A stretch of DNA of 64,000 nucleotides from Prostheceraeus crozeri. Lineage: Eukaryota > Platyhelminthes > Polycladida > Euryleptidae. The notes under the pieces were generated by a model, which did not search any database, was not told the origin of the DNA, and saw only the letters and a list, made by a program, of their open reading frames with translations. Shown here piece after piece: positions 46,080-56,870 of this stretch; the stretch's first letter is position 1; the number at the start of each line of letters is the position of its first letter. The translations under genes were made by a program, and so were the position numbers. The DNA is taken from assembly GCA_907163375.1 (NCBI GenBank), contig CAJQUW010007884.1, positions 1 to 64,000 of the forward strand, read 5' to 3'.

Positions 46080-46834
46080 ATGGATTTTGTAGAAGATTTT
46101 GACCCTCAAGCAGTCCATGGACCAACACCGCCTTGGTTGTCTGCAGGCTGCATCCCAACCTCACAGTGGCGCCTGGCTGTCCGCTCTTCCCTCAAGCGCC
46201 ATGGGCAACCTCTTGGTCGACGACTGTCTTCGATACGCCATCGCCCTAAGGATCGAGGGATTTGTTTGTTAGCCGCACCCATGCCGTTGTGGTTCCCGGA
46301 CAGATGAACTGGGTCTCCATCCCCTTTCCTGTGTCAAGAGTGCCGGAGATTCCCGCGCCACGTGGCTATCAACGACATCATCCGCCGGGCCCTCGACGTC
46401 GCCGGTTTCAAGTCGATCCTCGAGCCAGTGGGGCTGAATCGTGGTGACGGCAAGCGGCCGGATGGTATGACAGTTTTCCCGTTCGCAGAGGGCAAGTCGC
46501 TCGTGTGCGATGCGACTTGCTCGGACACCTTTTCCTCGTCTGTCGCCAACGATTCAGCGGTTGATCCTGGATGCGCGGCGAAAGCAGCTGAAGCAGGAAA
46601 CCGTCAAAATACTTAGCTCTCCAACCCCGGTACATTTTTACACCGGTCGCCGTTGAAACGACTGGAGTCTTCGGCCCTGCGACCCTGAACTTTCTTAAGG
46701 ACTTGGGTCGTCGCATGTCACGGCGAACGGGGGACGCTAGAGAGTCGACTTGGCTGTTCCAGCGCTTGTCGTTTGCTATTCTGAGGGGCAACTACATCAG
46801 TCTGACTTCTTCTTCCCGTCGAACCCTTCTGTAA
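46080..46834 (+). mobile_element. GC-rich retroelement tail (CCHC + PD-(D/E)XK-like)
   Basis: The base composition changes sharply to GC-rich against an AT-rich background. The plus strand encodes, in more than one frame, a Cys/His knuckle CRCGSRTDELGLHPLSC (C-x-C-x8-H-x3-C). It then has INDIIRRALDVAGF and LEPVGLNRGDGKRPDGMTVF, followed by GKSLVCDATCSDTF. The PD...D arrangement resembles the restriction-like endonuclease at the C-terminus of some non-LTR retrotransposons. A conserved tail has FTPVAVETTGVFGP and LGRRMSRRTGD, ending FAILRGNY. Only the 3' part of an element is present, and it is interrupted. I know this block from many invertebrate RT proteins but cannot name the clade. Confidence 0.6.
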
Positions 46835-47467
46835 TTACTGTTAATTATGCTCATTTTGTATTTGTTTTACTATAGAGAAAGAAAAAAAAATTTGTAGAAT
46901 ATCTTCAACTACTAGTGCACGCGTTGTAGTTTATTCAATTGCCATTTAATTTTTCAGAATTCATTTTGTTAAATCTCCACTTCTGTACTTAAATTCATAT
47001 GACATGTTTTATGTCATCAATAATCAGCTGCTCATACGAATCATACCCAAAACATATTACTCGGAATAGAAAATGGTTGGTTGAATACCATTTCAGCTAT
47101 TTTCAAGCAATTTTATTCTGTACACGCATACATGCAGTTAGGGTGAGCAACTACAATTCAACCCGTGGTTATGATTAGCCATTGTAATCTAAGTGGTATA
47201 GCCGTGCGGTATAACCGCAGTCTACCTGAGCTGTAGCCTAAAGAGTATGCAGTAATTTAATGATAATAATTTCAGAATAATAATTAATAATTATAGCAAT
47301 TTATTTATAATAATAGTTAACTTTCATATACACAATCTAAAAAAAATAAAATTTACAGTTTGAGTGATACATAAGAAATTCCAAACCGTTGTAATAAGCG
47401 ATGTACAACGATCACACTATGCTCGTAAATGCCTTCTACCGATTTGCACACAAATTCAAGTTCTCAC

Positions 47468-47611
47468 CTCAATAGCTGCTTCCGGTGTATGATACACATT
47501 TTTTGTCATAATCCTTAACATGGTATCGTATTCTAGTTGAGATTTGAAGTAGGCCTCCACGTGCGAACCTTTCACGGTGGCAAATTTGAAGTCCTTCTGA
47601 GGATTACGCAA
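47468..47611 (-). CDS. Nmdar1: NMDA receptor subunit 1, S2 exon
   Basis: 48 codons in phase 0 at both ends, between acceptor TTGCCTATTTCAG and donor GTGAGA. The product starts LRNPQKDFKFATVKGSHVEA, continues YFKSQLEYDTMLRIM and ends EAAIE. It aligns with NR1 [20 protein letters not shown]. The Ser after VKG corresponds to the residue that contacts the glycine ligand (Ser688 in rat). It is part of the second lobe of the ligand-binding clamshell. It connects DDAR of the upstream exon to [10 protein letters not shown] of the next without a break in the alignment to fly Nmdar1. Confidence 0.93.
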
Positions 47612-49921
47612 CTGAAATAGGCAATAAAAAATCATCTTGCTTGACCACTGTTTCAAATACAAGTTTTGTATTTGTATTTATTGCAGATGACAACAGCTAG
47701 TAGCCAACAACAGTCATTCTGGTACACAAGGCAAATGATGCACCGTAATAACATGCAAAATGAGAGCAGTCAGAAAAAGCACATAAAAATATTTAAAAAA
47801 GTAATAAAATTCACATTTCGTACTAGTTAAAGCGTAGAGTGAGCTTTTAAGTGTAAAGGGACATGCCAAATACATCAATGTCGTCGACTGAGTTCAATAG
47901 CGTGCTTACTCTTGGATTGTTAATATCTTGACGAAGAATATATCGAATTCGAAATATTGAGCAACGCTTTATTTTGTCTACTTTTGAAGACACAGTAGTG
48001 AAACGTTGTGAATTATTTTTCTGATTCATTTGATAAAAGTTGAGCTAAGTCACGGCGCGGTTTTATCATCAATTTTTAAGATTTTGCACGAGTCTTTATT
48101 AGCGTCGGAGCATCAGAGTCAAAAATATTTGATGTTGAGTAAGAGACCTTCTCAATAAGTTATCTTCTGTTGTAGTAGCTTTTCTCCTTTTTTAACAGTA
48201 ATTTCATACTGCTCTTTAATTGTAAAGTAGTGGGAAATCAAACTGTTTCTTCATATGACAGTTGTTTTCATATACAGATCCTAAACGTATATCTGACGAT
48301 ACGTGTGCTCTATCAATTGTTGATATCCCCATTACCTGAAGAGGGACCTCTTCACTTAGAAGTAGCATTACAATAATTTAGTTGCATGAAAAGAAAATAT
48401 CGTATTTTCTCCCTATTTAGGCAGCTGTAGACACTTTCCGCATAAACAGGAATATGGATAGATGGAAGCTATTTACACGCACATATTTTCACCTCTTTAT
48501 GTACCTATGCACTGTACGCTCTTTACAAGAACTACTCATTATATCCACTGTTGATAGCCAAAGTCTTCTGCTCATAGTATTTTTTGCAGATCATTCTAAT
48601 GAATTGAAAAAGATACTTTGATATGTCATGCACAGTTTCTGATGCAAAGCTTCCGAAGCTCTTTTGGATTCCAAAGCAAAGAACCTTGTAAGTTTCGCTT
48701 AATTGCATGAGCCCGTGGTTGTGCCATTCTTAATAAACCCTGTCAGTCATTAGCTTTAATTTTGTGATTTACTGTGACATCATCCGCAAAAACATCAGGT
48801 ATGTTTTCTTCCATCGAATTTCTTAGAAAACTCAATACGTACACCGCCAGTATGGTTTTGTCAGCACGAGTTTTTGATTTTTCAAAAATTTGCACGAATC
48901 TGAACCAACGTCCAGTTATCTCACTTTTTAGCTGATTACTTCTTTGATATTGCTTTTATTTCCACTTCAAGGAAATCTCTACGTGTGGTCTGGAATAAAT
49001 CTCTTTTTAATGAAGTTTGAAGTAGTTATTCATTACATTGCGTCAGAAGTATAAGTCACTTTTGCTGGTAAAATTTTCGAACACGTTTGAGGCCTTCCGA
49101 TTGGAGGTAATTGTAGTCCCTTACTCGCGGGTTTGTTTTCAGCAGTTTGTGAATTCATTTTTATGATGTCTCTGTAGACAGAAAGAAAAAGTGGACTTGA
49201 AAGATTGTAACTGAGCACATCTCGCTATATCGGTGATAATTGTGCAACAAACTATCGTTACTTTGAAAAATTAAATCCAAAAATACGTCATAGTTACTTT
49301 ATGACCGAAGAGTCCGAAGTTGAAAGAACCCGGTGAAGAAATTGTAGAAATTTGTTGATCGGATGACGATTTTTATCTTCATCTGATTTTACTGCTTCTT
49401 TACAATAGGGTTTGCTGCACTGATTACGGCAAGCAAGCCAGAAACGATTGTAGTTCCCGTAATGATTTAAGTTAGATTTTGATCTCACCTCTTGAATATA
49501 AATACTGTATATGATATCAATAGATGCATTAGAGCCCCAAAAATTTCACATTTCTTCCGGCGGGATACATTTCTCAGTCATTTAGAAAGCGCTTTTTGTT
49601 TTCCTTAATCTAGGTCATCATCTTGCTCATCCGCTAGAGGATGAAACAGATTTCAAACTGGAAAAATGTCAAATCAATGAAGGGAAACTTGGAGACAGCA
49701 ACAGATAACGAAAGCATTTGCGGGATGAGTATGTGGATGAGTTGTGTAATTTCCAGCTAGTATTTTGCTTTGTGCTCATGGAAGAGGAGATAGACAAAAA
49801 CATCGTCAGATCGCACATTCTTGGAAGACATGAATCTGTGAAAGATTCTTTGATAATGGTGATACGTTGGCTACAAACGGAATTGACAAGTCATTTGAGG
49901 AAAGTGGCCTCAGTGATTTCA

Positions 49922-50199
49922 TCATTGTATTTCAGCATGCCGGTTTCAGTACGTCATACACGCGCCATCATCAGTGACAACTGACAACAAAGAACAATGA
50001 ATGCGCATTTCTATACAAAACTGTTGTCATTTTGTTCGTCTGTATCAATATTTCATCATCATCTGTTCATGCAATTCATCCATGTATAAAACTGCACATT
50101 CTTTGTTCTTTGTCATCCATGTATAAAACTGCACATTCTTTGTTCTTTGTTGTTGTCACGTGTATGACGTACTGAAACCGGTATGCTGAAATGCAATGA
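49922..50199. mobile_element. foldback MITE, 278 bp
   Basis: Terminal inverted repeats of about 41 bp. The left is TCATTGTATTTCAGCATGCC..., and the right, read inverted, is TCATTGCATTTCAGCATACC.... Both continue GGTTTCAGTACGTCATACACG. Inside, a 37-bp unit (CATCCATGTATAAAACTGCA...) is tandemly repeated at 50079-50152. The arms also share AACAAAGAACAATGAATG-like inner blocks. There is no coding capacity and no clear target duplication. Confidence 0.85.
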
Positions 50200-50604
50200 C
50201 TAGTAATTATTCTTCAATCAATATTTTCCCTAAATTACTGTTTCCGACAACTTAATTCAATTACCCTTACAATATGGCGGCCATGGGGTATAGATCGGCA
50301 GTTGGAAAAATTCTGTAGCTTCTGTTGTTTTACTACAAGCTTAGCTGTGTGAAATCTACTTTTCATTTTGACGAAGCATTTCAGCAGCTGCTTTCGAATC
50401 ATTATAAGAGATACATCAGAAGAAGTGGATCTACGTAGGTTAATGGAGCCAAAAATTTGATCAAAATGTTAAATTTCACCAATCAACTACGCTTCGCAAT
50501 GTTAGCTTTTATAGAGTGGGAATATTTCAATGAGGTAGGAAATAGTGCTTGAGCAGTCAGCTCCAGTGACACAATGACTACTTCATTTACGCATTCGCAC
50601 ATTC

Positions 50605-50945
50605 ATTTCAATTTGCACGCATGTAAAAAATCTCTAGATCATTTGAGATTCGAGACTGCCGCCAAAAAAGTTGAGGAACACGTTGCTGAAGGTTCTGATG
50701 AATATTGAAACCGATGAAAAATGTTATTTGCAATCCGATTGTATGATCTCTACTCCATACATTGCATCTTTTTTTATCAAAATCCAGCTTTGGTTTTACA
50801 GTATATTTCCTCAATGCACTGAGCTTATCTATGATCAATTTTAAGCTGATAAATCAAGTTGTAATATTCCAGGCTTTTCCAGGTTATTTCATTGAATTCT
50901 ATACTTTCCATGATTTTTCAACAAATTCGAGATTTTCCAGGTCAT
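50605..50945 (+). repeat. ~330-bp dispersed repeat, copy B
   Basis: It matches 39716-40040 in order and orientation, including AAAATCCAGCTTTGG, TATCTATGATCAATTTTAAG and ATTCCAGGCTTTTCCAGG. Both copies lie in introns of the same gene. Confidence 0.7.
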
Positions 50946-51982
50946 GGACACTATGTAATATAACATAATGTTCATGCGTGTCTGTGCAAAAAATAGCATG
51001 AATGCGAGTAGATCATAAATACCGTTGGTGGTGCATAAGCCAGCAGCTATGAAAAGTAACATAGATTCCTTAGGAAAAAGATGGATGCCACCACTGTTGC
51101 TCAAATGTAGGTCTATAGGTCTACTGACATGATATTTGTTTGGTCTATCATGTCTGTAGTCCCACCTCCCAACACCAAAGTATTAAAACATAACGAGTTA
51201 CTTTTGTGTTGCTCTACATCTCGGCAGACAACTAAGTCAATCAGATCGATCGTTCAGCCGTGAGATTGACGGCATGGGTGACTCCGGTAACCACAGAATT
51301 AGATTCATCTGAACGCAGATAAACAAAATATTTAATTCTGTGCCGGTAACAGCTGGTGGTCGAATTCCCACGATGATATGCCTTTCATTTTCATGATTGC
51401 CTTGAGCTATACAGCACGATGCATCGCTTGTATTTAGTGACAGACATCATCCCATTTATTGAGTCGATCTGTCTTGTTGAAGAAATTGTAAACCTCATGT
51501 GGATATATGCGACTAAATGCATAGGAAAACCTTCGATCATGACGCTGAACACACGTTTACCCGTGGCTTTTTTTACAAATATCAAACAATGAGAAATGTG
51601 CATCAGAATAGTGATGCAAGAATGTGTTGCTGTCACTTGAGATCATGCTATTGACTTATAAAAAACAGTTGGCATGAGATACACTTCCTGTATGCATACA
51701 TGCAGGTTCATTCATGTTCACTTCTAGCTATTGTTCTACTTCTGTGGACTGCCCAAGCTCTAGGTGCAAAAGCAGATGGTCATCATTGCTATAAAAACGC
51801 AAAACTGCCCTTTCTGAGTACAAAATTTGATTTTAGAGGAATTGTGTTTATGTTGATCAAAAATCAATTAAATCCTTGGAAGCAGCTTCAAAAATATAGA
51901 CAACAAGGCGATGCGGAGGCGATCGCAAACTGGCTGTTTTGCGATAAATGAAGATTCAGCGTCAGCACCTATTCTTGGGACT

Positions 51983-52138
51983 TGAACGGTGATGACATAA
52001 ACAGATTTCTCTGGAGCGTTGTGGTACTTTTAGTCCGGATGCCTTTTTTCCTACTGACTTCCGATGTCACTTTCGAGGCTCGACCTCTGAACCAAAAGAT
52101 CACTAGGCCAAGCATTTACTCATCGTGTCAAGGAGATC
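51983..52138 (-). mobile_element. tRNA-derived SINE, copy 3
   Basis: On the minus strand it has GATCTCCTTGACACGATGAG (head), ATGCTTGGCCTAGTGATCTT, a B-box-like GGTCGAGCCTC, CATCCGGACT and TTATGTCATCACCGTTCAA. These follow the same order as copy 1 at 8621-8788. It lies in an Nmdar1 intron in the gene's sense orientation. Confidence 0.75.
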
Positions 52139-52351
52139 TGCTTTTCGATACTAAGTTTCATTTTAATCAGAGAACCATTTTTACTTCTAAATATGTGTAA
52201 AATTATATCATCGCTAATTGCTATAAGAAGCATTTCCTATGACTGACTCAATTTCCTCAGTATTTGCACATTTCACATGACTGCATAATATTAACATCGC
52301 AACTGTCTTCGATTAGTGAAAGATACACGTACTTCGGCCCAGATCACTTAC

Positions 52352-52738
52352 TCTTGCATCGTCGATGCCTGATAGTAGGGATTCCGGCCGATCGAGCACA
52401 AGGAAAGCAGCCAGGTTTGCAGTGTATGATGCTACAATAATCATGGCGAAGCCAGCCCATACCATACCAAGGAAACGGGCCGAGAACGATCGCGGAGTGC
52501 CCTCTCCAATGCCCGAATTGAGAAGAACTCCCCAGGCAAACCACATAGCCGATGATAAGTTTAAAGCGTCTTCTTCTGTGTCTGCTGCACCTCTGGCGAA
52601 TTTGTATCGACCAAATGGAGAGAAGCGGTCGAGTAGATACAGGACCAAGGCTACCACGTGCACTGAGAGGAAGACAAGAACCCAGAGCGTGTTAGCAAAG
52701 GGTTGAAGAAAGGACCCGAGGTTTGATTTGGGATGAGA
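52352..52738 (-). CDS. Nmdar1: NMDA receptor subunit 1, pore exon (M1-M2-M3)
   Basis: 129 codons in phase 0, from acceptor ...CCTTTGTAG to donor GTAAGT. It starts [20 protein letters not shown]1 is about residues 17-37 ([20 protein letters not shown]). The pore loop M2 has [16 protein letters not shown] (65-80). Its Asn at 74 is the N-site that sets Ca permeability and Mg block in NR1. M3 is about 91-115, with the gating signature [12 protein letters not shown] (104-115). [13 protein letters not shown] then leads into S2. The match to Drosophila Nmdar1 is near-continuous ([38 protein letters not shown]). Upstream exons for the amino-terminal domain, S1 and the EFSKPFKYQG region were not found up to 64,000. 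Confidence 0.96.
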
Positions 52739-53968
52739 CTACAAAGGAATGACGACAGTTTAGCGACCAATTTCATAATTCGGAAAGACAACGATAGGGA
52801 ATCAAATAACCGGCTGCGAACAAGCTAAGCCAACACAGCCATGCACATGCGTCAGGCAAGTGTACGTGTATCATACGTCATCATCCGACAACAGCTCCTG
52901 AATCTACATGTTCATATATCTATTATAAAATGAATAACTTTAATGGTAAATTTACCAGGAGACGCAGTATAAGCAAAACGATAAATCGCATTCGTTAGAA
53001 ATCGAGAGCATAGCCATTCATTGGAGCGAACATTCGCAATTATAATGTTTGATGTCACACCGAGTCATAAGCGCGTATCCAGGTCAATTTATTGACAAAT
53101 TAAATTTTACTGCGAGTCACACATGCGGTACACTTCTGCTTTCATTGTTCTTGAATGTGTGACAAAGAAAGATAATGACGAATTAGAGGGCGTTGTATGG
53201 CCTACATGAGCAGTCTCAAGAGGATTGACCACTGTTATGATACACTCTCTTTCCTAATTGCTGATCGGAAAAAAATAATGTGAAAACCCCTATTACTATG
53301 TAAACTCTAAAATCTCATTGTCAAGTACCGTACTAAGTAAAATGAGAACGAGAATGTGAGCGCTGCTATTTTTTTGAGGAATTTACTCCTGAATTTTCGC
53401 ATACTTAAGCCGAATCACAGGAAAAGGGAGGATTACTAATACTTGAATTTAGATCAGGGTGAAAAAATATAAGCCGCACAATAAATCGTAAAACAGTTTG
53501 CGATGAGTAACCTTTCGCTAGTAGAAGGCTATAAAAACAATGTGAGTATAAACATTACAATTAATCACTAAATCATCGTGCAAAGGGCAACCCATCGGAA
53601 ACAAAAATCGATGTAATGAAGGGATAAATTGTTCATTTCGCTCAACCCATTGACGACCAGCTACTCTTCGCACTGTAACGGGCGATCGCTAGTCTCTATC
53701 CACTCGTAATGCAATGGTGTATTAATGAGTTTTATCTCTAATGCTTCTGCGAGTGTGTATTATTCTGTAATTTGATCTCATTCTTATGTCATGTAGCGCA
53801 TCTATGCATCTTCATTTCCACTTCCATGGTTTCTAATTCATGTACCGGTAACAATTAATAATCAGATTCAATTGATTTAATTCTGAAATGCCAATGATTT
53901 GAGAATAAATATTTCACAATATAACTCTTGTCAATATAACCGCAGTTCATCCGCTCAATCCAGAAAGC
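52739..53968. other. no feature recognised (probably Nmdar1 intron)
   Basis: AT-rich sequence upstream of the pore exon on the minus strand. It should belong to the preceding Nmdar1 intron, because the pore exon starts with a splice acceptor at 52740-52739. Confidence 0.5.
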
Positions 53969-54286
53969 ATGAATGGAGCGAACACTACAGTTCATGAATT
54001 GCTGAGAGCTGCAGAGGCGCGCAAGGTCGCTAAAAATGTCGCGAACTGGGATGGGTTTGTCTTCCGTTTTGCACTGAGTGCATATGGAGGGTTTGGTAAG
54101 GAGGCCAAGAAGTCTGTGGAGCGCATAACACAGAGACTATCAACCCAGACTAATTCTAAGATTTCAGAGTGCAGAGAGTCAACTTATGGTCTAATATCGG
54201 TGACTCTGATACGTAGAAACGCCCAAGCCATCCTCAAAAGAAGCCTCCCATTGGCCGCTTTAAATGGTGAAGATTCGTGGATCTGA
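53969..54286 (+). mobile_element. second retroelement C-terminal tail fragment
   Basis: A 105-codon open frame has ARKVAKNVANWDGFVFRFAL, SAYGGFGKEAKKSVERITQR and LIRRNAQAILKRSLP. It follows the pattern of the tail seen at 46620-46834 (FTPVAVETTGVFGP...LGRRM...FAILRGN): a hydrophobic 'F-x-P/F-A-x-x-T/Y-G-G-x-G' strand, a helix, then 'RGNA/RRNA'. It is probably the end of a related but different element, standing alone. A host gene is unlikely because nothing else of the protein is nearby. Confidence 0.5.
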
Positions 54287-55690
54287 AACTTTGATCATCG
54301 GACAATTGATTATTAAATGACTCTTTCAATATACTGACGAAAAGAATGACTCAATCATCACATCAAAATTTACTATTTCATATTCCAAATTAATATGTAG
54401 GATGCTTCAGATACAAATGCCCGAAATTAATGTACGAAATAATCACAAACTTGCACACTTACAGTCGATTGCACCATCGTGGAATAGTTATTCCAGGAAT
54501 AAATCCTAATCTCAGACTAGTTATTCCGTGGAGCTAACTGTCATTGCACCAACGGAGTGCAGCCAGGGGTTTAAACTATTGCCAGTGCCGCCTTGCCCAA
54601 ACAAAAACCGCAAACACTGCGTCATTTGTGTCATTGTTTGGGTCTTTTGTGGGTGTCATTTTAACTACGTTTTTCAGTGCGTTTCAGTGCGTGAATAATC
54701 GGAATAATCGTGTCGCAATGATTCCAAGAGAACTTTCGCGAAATGAGCAAGAAAGAATGAGTGTGACGCTGAGTGTAGGTGAGATTTTCTTGACTTCACT
54801 CTGCAGCGGAAAGGAGAGTTTTTCGAAAATAGTCCTAGAAACAACCGAGCTTCTGGTTAAGGAGAAGGAGAAATAAATGGAAGAAAATAAAAGGAATAAG
54901 GTAGAAGCGAGAAAAAATGGAAGATGAGAAAATTATTGCGAATTCTAGGCAAGGCTTGGAACTTCAAGTGATTGTGGAAACACTAAAATGCATAAGGAAA
55001 AAAGGGAAGATCGTACGCCGAAGTAAGGACGCACTATGAACAAAAGAGAAGAAGTGGGTGAGGACTGGATTTTCCTCGTTCAGAGAGGGTCCTTGACACT
55101 CTTCCGGAGGTTTGAGCTGAAGAGGGTTGTCGGTATCCTTCCGAAGCGAGCAAGTCACTTTCATTATTTTCAAAAAGTTTGACAGTTTAATAATTGCTTT
55201 CAACCGACAAGGTAGGCACCTCTTCAATTGCTATCTTTCTCTAAAGGTGAAACCAAGTTTATGCCGCCTTTCAATTCTTCATTGATATTACCTCGCACAT
55301 GCCGCCGACGAGGCGTGAGTGTCTGATTGATGCCAAGCCGAAAAAAAAAGAAGCAGGCTGTGGATATTGCCGACATTCAACCGATTGCAGACATCATCCT
55401 CAGCAGCTGATTGACAAAAAGAAAGAAAAAGCAAGGAAAAAGGATATGAAGATGGAAATGACGCCTTCCATTGTTGAGAATGAAATATCGGCAGGAAAAC
55501 GATTAAAGACAAAGATGAAAAAAGGATGTAAAAATTACAGTTAAAAATAATTTAAATTGAATGATTGTTTAATGATATGAAGTTTGTTTTTTTGATTACC
55601 GATTTATTCAAAAACAGTTAAAAAAAATCTTAATTCATGATTGAGAACAAAAACAAAAACTTCACATTCCAATTTATTATGTAGCTCTTA
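54287..55690. other. no gene recognised
   Basis: The open frames at 54544-54876 and 55299-55544 (plus) are Lys/Glu-rich or basic without motifs. GGAATAGTTATTCC at about 54481 is a short palindrome, related to a TAGTTATTCCGTGG block 35 bp further on. Confidence 0.35.
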
Positions 55691-55699
55691 ATTCAATTT

Positions 55700-56870
55700 C
55701 GTCAATTGCAAAACTGATGCAATGATAGACCATATCATTCAACCGAAAAAGGCAAAAAACTTACGGCCGTCGCACAGGAGTTTCGAAGATTCATCGTTGA
55801 CACACATTGATAATTTGTCATCAATTTTGATCTTTCTCCACTCTCAGCAAAAAAAATCATCGTTCAATTCAATCCCTATGTTGATGCAAACAGCACCAAG
55901 CCAATGACAATTGGAGATCTTTCCACTTTTTTTTCATTCTCAGTCCATATCCGTAAGATAGAAAATACCAAACGAAGGGAACTCCGTCACCTCTTTGATG
56001 TGGTTTCGAGTCTTCTTGGTGAGATCGGGTAATTCATCTCCTCGTGTCGAGTTAGCAGGTACGATGGAATGGCGTCAAATGAAAAAGTTTGCTTTGGATA
56101 GCCAGAATCCCAAGTATCCAAGATTTATCAGTGTTAACTTCAACTTCATATTCAACGGTAGAGCCACTCGAATATACGAAGGAATCAAGATGAAACCCAA
56201 TCATTTGATTCTATGTCATTGAATTCGGAAATCTGGCCTATCAAACCTTAAATGCGGGTGCCGAGAGAAATAAGATTTCTATTCCTCGGTACAGTTACGG
56301 CATGATGGACGAATTATTTTTTGAATGGTATTCGATTGGCCATAAACCAAGCCAACAACTCCGCGGAAAATTTGCCAATTTTTCAAAACGATGCTTTTTA
56401 TTCTGCCCTTGATCGACTGCTGCACGGGGCGGTACATAATTTTTGAACGTGACAAAGGATGGATGATAAGCGCTCAAGTTGTGTACGATCGATTTCGAAA
56501 GATTCTCTGCACGCCGAAATGATCGCGATCCGTCAAGATTTGGCTTAGGATCGGTTGCATAAAAATCGCAACGTTATAGTAGTTGATGAAAAAAGCTAAC
56601 TGGCTGTTTCTTCTGGGATGTTGGCACACGCAAATTGGTTTTCGATATGGCTAATCTATAAATATCGCATGTCGAAAAAGAGAACCGATACGCTGTCCGC
56701 ATTCCCGCAGTCTTGTAGCCACGAAGCCCAACGGTGTCGATAAGAAAAATCGTTGAGACCCTGCCTCTCGATATATTGCGATATCATTGAAGTGTGCTTC
56801 AAATATTTGTGTTTCATTGAAGTGTGCAATGCCAGTCCGTATCTTTTCCGGGGACTGTTGCAAGGGTCAA
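55700..56870 (-). other. unassigned coding-like region, decayed
   Basis: Several stretches on the minus strand read like protein but lie in different frames: PEKIRTGIAHFNETQIFEAH (about 56855-56795), AYHPSFVTFKNYVPPRAAVD (about 56475-56415) and DDKLSMCVNDESSKLL (about 55825-55780). The complementary plus strand has WRQMKKFALDSQNPKYPRFI in one open frame (55995-56222). I do not recognise a family. An old mobile element is the simplest explanation. Confidence 0.25.

Larger units (their letters stand above)
40891..47467 (-). other. Nmdar1 intron with piggyBac and retroelement insertions
   Basis: A 6,577-bp phase-0 intron (donor GTGAGA). It holds the piggyBac-like element at 42062-45123 and a GC-rich retroelement tail at 46080-46834. 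The remaining AT-rich parts (40891-42057, 45128-46080, 46835-47467) contain nothing I recognise. Confidence 0.85.
47612..52351 (-). other. Nmdar1 intron with MITE, SINE and dispersed repeat
   Basis: A 4,740-bp phase-0 intron (donor GTAAGT at 52351-52346). It holds a foldback MITE (49922-50199), a dispersed repeat copy (50605-50945) and a SINE (51983-52138). The stretches 47612-49920 and 50950-51980 have no recognisable feature. Confidence 0.85.

Noticed and set aside
54544-55544. Plus-strand frames proposed as a Harbinger-type or host gene
   Set aside because: Lys/Glu-rich frames without motifs; no inverted repeats or target duplications found.
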